From NCBI GenBank assembly GCA_003550625.1, contig PUKU01000056.1, forward strand, positions 1 to 7,281: a stretch of DNA of 7,281 nucleotides, in the 5' to 3' direction. The notes under the pieces are model-generated. The model did not search any database, was not told the origin of the DNA, and saw only the letters and a program-made list of their open reading frames with translations. Below, piece by piece: positions 5,939-7,281 of the stretch. Each line of letters starts with the position of its first letter. Position 1 is the first letter of the stretch. Origin of the DNA: Candidatus Aenigmatarchaeota archaeon. GTDB taxonomy: Archaea > Aenigmatarchaeota > Aenigmatarchaeia > PWEA01. A program made the position numbers and the translations under genes.

Positions 5939-6553
5939 TCAGAAGACCTCCATTTCAACGACCTTCTTTATATCATCGTGGACCTCTTCTATACTTCTAT
6001 CACCGTCGATTATATAGAGGTTTTCTTCAAGCATCTCCTCAAGTTCTTTGTACCTCTTCCGTATCTTTTTTTGGAACTCAAGGTTTTCAAATATAATCGA
6101 ACTTTCACCACCATCTCTATCTACCTGTCTTTTGACAGCTTCTTCGGCGGGAACGTCCACTATCACCGTTACGTCTGGTTCCCTGGCGTACCTGTTTATC
6201 TCCTTTACCCATTCGATGGAGGCTCCATGTTCCGGTTGGTAAACCATGGATGAATGGTAGTACCGGTCCGATACTACAAAACTCCCACTTTCCAGTGCGG
6301 GAGATATTCTGTCCTCGATATGTACTAGCCTGTCTGCGGCAAAGGATAGACCTATGGCTTCGGGTGAGTAGTCGTGTTCATCCTGTACTAGGCGATCTCT
6401 GATTATCCTTCCGATGCGACCTTTTTCTCTGGTGGGTTCGTGTGTGCTTATTACATCCTTGTTCCTTTCCTCTAGCCATTTACATAGAAGCTTTTTCTGG
6501 GTTGTTGTGCCTGATCCATCTATACCTTCAAGAACTATGAATTTACCTTTCAT
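5939..6553 (-). CDS. tmk: Thymidylate (dTMP) kinase with variant P-loop
   Basis: A 204-residue dTMP kinase, which phosphorylates dTMP to dTDP with ATP on the way to dTTP. The start KFIVLEGIDGSGTTTQ holds the P-loop; THEPTRE (37-43) matches the substrate-contact EP motif; FAADRLVHI (71-79) and VVSDRYYHSSMVYQ (93-106) match the family's AADR and DRY motifs. PDVTVIVDVPAEEAVKR and a basic LID-like stretch (141-157) follow, then the ENLEFQKKIRKRY helix. The notable change is Thr16 where the P-loop normally has Lys; all other motifs are intact. ATG 6553 is chosen because the motif-bearing N-terminus starts here; the frame is open upstream to 6736, but that part crosses the promoter region and the start of the neighbouring gene. 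It converges on kptA with 3 bases between stops. Confidence 0.93.
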   Translation of the reverse strand: MKGKFIVLEGIDGSGTTTQKKLLCKWLEERNKDVISTHEPTREKGRIGRIIRDRLVQDEHDYSPEAIGLSFAADRLVHIEDRISPALESGSFVVSDRYYHSSMVYQPEHGASIEWVKEINRYAREPDVTVIVDVPAEEAVKRQVDRDGGESSIIFENLEFQKKIRKRYKELEEMLEENLYIIDGDRSIEEVHDDIKKVVEMEVF

Positions 6554-6580
6554 TCGATCGCTATAGGTATTATTTTGCAC

Positions 6581-6590
6581 TAATAAATTT
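6581..6590 (-). promoter_or_regulatory. Candidate TATA box for tmk
   Basis: On the minus strand this reads AAATTTATTA, about 32 bases before the tmk ATG at 6553. Transcription would start near 6560, leaving a very short leader; no ribosome binding site is visible there. It belongs to the divergent 85-base region 6554-6638. Inferred from composition and spacing. Confidence 0.4.
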
Positions 6591-6608
6591 TTTACCTTCT
6601 TGAAAAAT

Positions 6609-6617
6609 GTTTTAAAC
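6609..6617 (+). promoter_or_regulatory. Candidate TATA box for the GLUG surface protein gene
   Basis: GTTTTAAAC is centred 26 bases before ATG 6639, with the A-rich stretch GAAAAAT just upstream where a BRE would lie. The spacing predicts a leaderless mRNA, and no ribosome binding site precedes the ATG. Inferred from composition and spacing. Confidence 0.5.
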
Positions 6618-6638
6618 ACAGAACCCAAGTTTAATACC

Positions 6639-7281
6639 ATGAATAAGTGCAAGACCCACACTGCAGTTTTTATTCTTTCTGTGGTATTTTTCTGTGTCTT
6701 GGTATCCGGATCTGTTTTGGCTAGCCAAGGGTCCACGGAGATACATGACTGGTATGACCTCGATGAAGTGCGAGATGATCTAGATGCAGACTACGTGCTG
6801 ATGTCGGATCTGGATGAGAGTACGGCTGGATACAGCGAACTTGTGGAAACCGATTATGGTTGGGAACCTTTAGGCAAACAAGGCAATCCTTTTACCGGTA
6901 CTTTAGATGGTCAGGGATACGAGATACAAGATTTAGTTCTGGCCAGGGGAGGAGAGAACTACGTTGGTCTTTTTGGATATATCGGTTCCGGTGGTGCCGT
7001 GGAAAATTTAGTTTTAAGTGATGTATCGGTAGAAGGTGGGGATAGTGTCGGTGGTCTGGTTGGTCATGCTGAGGGTGCTGACCTGGAGAAAGTTGGAGTA
7101 ACTGGCAGCGTCGGTGGTGATTTTCAGGTAGGTGGTCTGGTTGGATTTCTTGGAAGTGGTTCTGTGTTAGGTTCTTCCTACTCGGATGTTACTATCGAGT
7201 CGGTTGATGAAAGGGTAGGCGGTCTGGTTGGATTTTTTGGAAGCATGTCCGAGATAAGAAATTCATATTTCAGTGGCGATA
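6639..7281 (+). CDS. Secreted GLUG-repeat surface protein, 3' truncated
   Basis: The first 214 codons of an open frame that continues past the window end, so the total length is unknown. The N-terminus is a classic signal peptide: a short basic start (MNKCK), a hydrophobic core over about residues 9-24 and a likely cleavage after Val-Leu-Ala28. The mature protein opens with a segment often seen before GLUG repeats (IHDWYDLDEVRDDLDADYVL, then GWEPLG, FTGTLDGQGYEI and LVLARGG). From residue 109 come four GLUG-type repeats (PF07581) beginning VGLFGY, VGGLVGH, VGGLVGF and VGGLVGF, spaced 28, 27 and 29 residues. Such proteins are secreted or surface-displayed, and the repeats probably build a beta-helix; ligands are unknown, and adhesion is only an inference. 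Acidic residues dominate the mature part. It is transcribed divergently from tmk under its own likely promoter. Confidence 0.9.
   Translation, partial: MNKCKTHTAVFILSVVFFCVLVSGSVLASQGSTEIHDWYDLDEVRDDLDADYVLMSDLDESTAGYSELVETDYGWEPLGKQGNPFTGTLDGQGYEIQDLVLARGGENYVGLFGYIGSGGAVENLVLSDVSVEGGDSVGGLVGHAEGADLEKVGVTGSVGGDFQVGGLVGFLGSGSVLGSSYSDVTIESVDERVGGLVGFFGSMSEIRNSYFSGD
6963..7281 (+). repeat. In-frame tandem GLUG repeats
   Basis: Four coding repeats start at 6963, 7047, 7128 and 7215 (84, 81 and 87 bases apart), each opening with codons for Val-Gly-(Gly/Leu)-(Leu/Phe). The second to fourth share the DNA core GGTCTGGTTGG. Repeats three and four match at 22 of 23 bases from that core onward. The array is cut off by the window end. 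Confidence 0.85.

Noticed and set aside
5978..6253. Plus-strand open frames opposite tmk
   Set aside because: They are antisense to a motif-complete dTMP kinase; their Phe/Tyr/Leu-rich, apparently hydrophobic translation is an artefact of reversed Glu/Lys/Arg codons.
6554..6736. 61-residue N-terminal extension of tmk on the minus strand
   Set aside because: It crosses the likely divergent promoters and the start of the GLUG gene, and dTMP kinases begin directly before the P-loop as from ATG 6553.

Overview
The window looks like chromosome of an uncultivated euryarchaeon. Evidence for archaea: an SMC-ScpA-ScpB condensin set, an archaeal/eukaryotic-type NEMF/RqcH protein, a KptA/Tpt1-family protein, a COG4741-type nuclease, TATA-like boxes about 26 bases before start codons without a leader, and GGTG-type ribosome binding sites elsewhere. 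Codon use favours ATA for Ile and AGA/AGG for Arg. Proteins are rich in Glu and Lys. I cannot place it more precisely; the GLUG surface protein recalls those of methanogens and related uncultured lineages such as MSBL1, but that is only an impression.

Layout. Positions 1-2928 hold the chromosome-organisation block: the C-terminal part of SMC (5' end outside the window), a small cysteine-rich YkgJ-like protein, then scpA and scpB, which overlap by 8 bases. Positions 2999-5935 hold a tightly packed three-gene run: rqcH (ribosome-associated quality control), a membrane-anchored Holliday-junction-resolvase-like nuclease and a divergent KptA/Tpt1-like RNA 2'-phosphotransferase, with overlaps of 11 and 4 bases. 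On the minus strand, tmk (dTMP kinase) converges on kptA with 3 bases between stop codons. An 85-base divergent promoter region separates tmk from a secreted GLUG-repeat surface protein that runs off the right end. No gap between genes exceeds 90 bases; no tRNA, rRNA, CRISPR array, insertion sequence or attachment site was seen.

How the genes fit. SMC, ScpA and ScpB form one condensin complex. The rqcH run is probably one transcript and combines nascent-chain quality control with two nucleic-acid enzymes, a grouping that suggests but does not prove a shared job. tmk is housekeeping; the GLUG protein starts what may be an accessory surface region.

Most of the window is core archaeal biology, and I see no obvious new defence or mobile system. 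The points worth a second look are an apparently short SMC coiled-coil arm, a Tpt1-family protein whose near-invariant HGT motif reads RGA, a dTMP kinase whose P-loop lysine is threonine, and the RqcH-nuclease-Tpt1 gene run.
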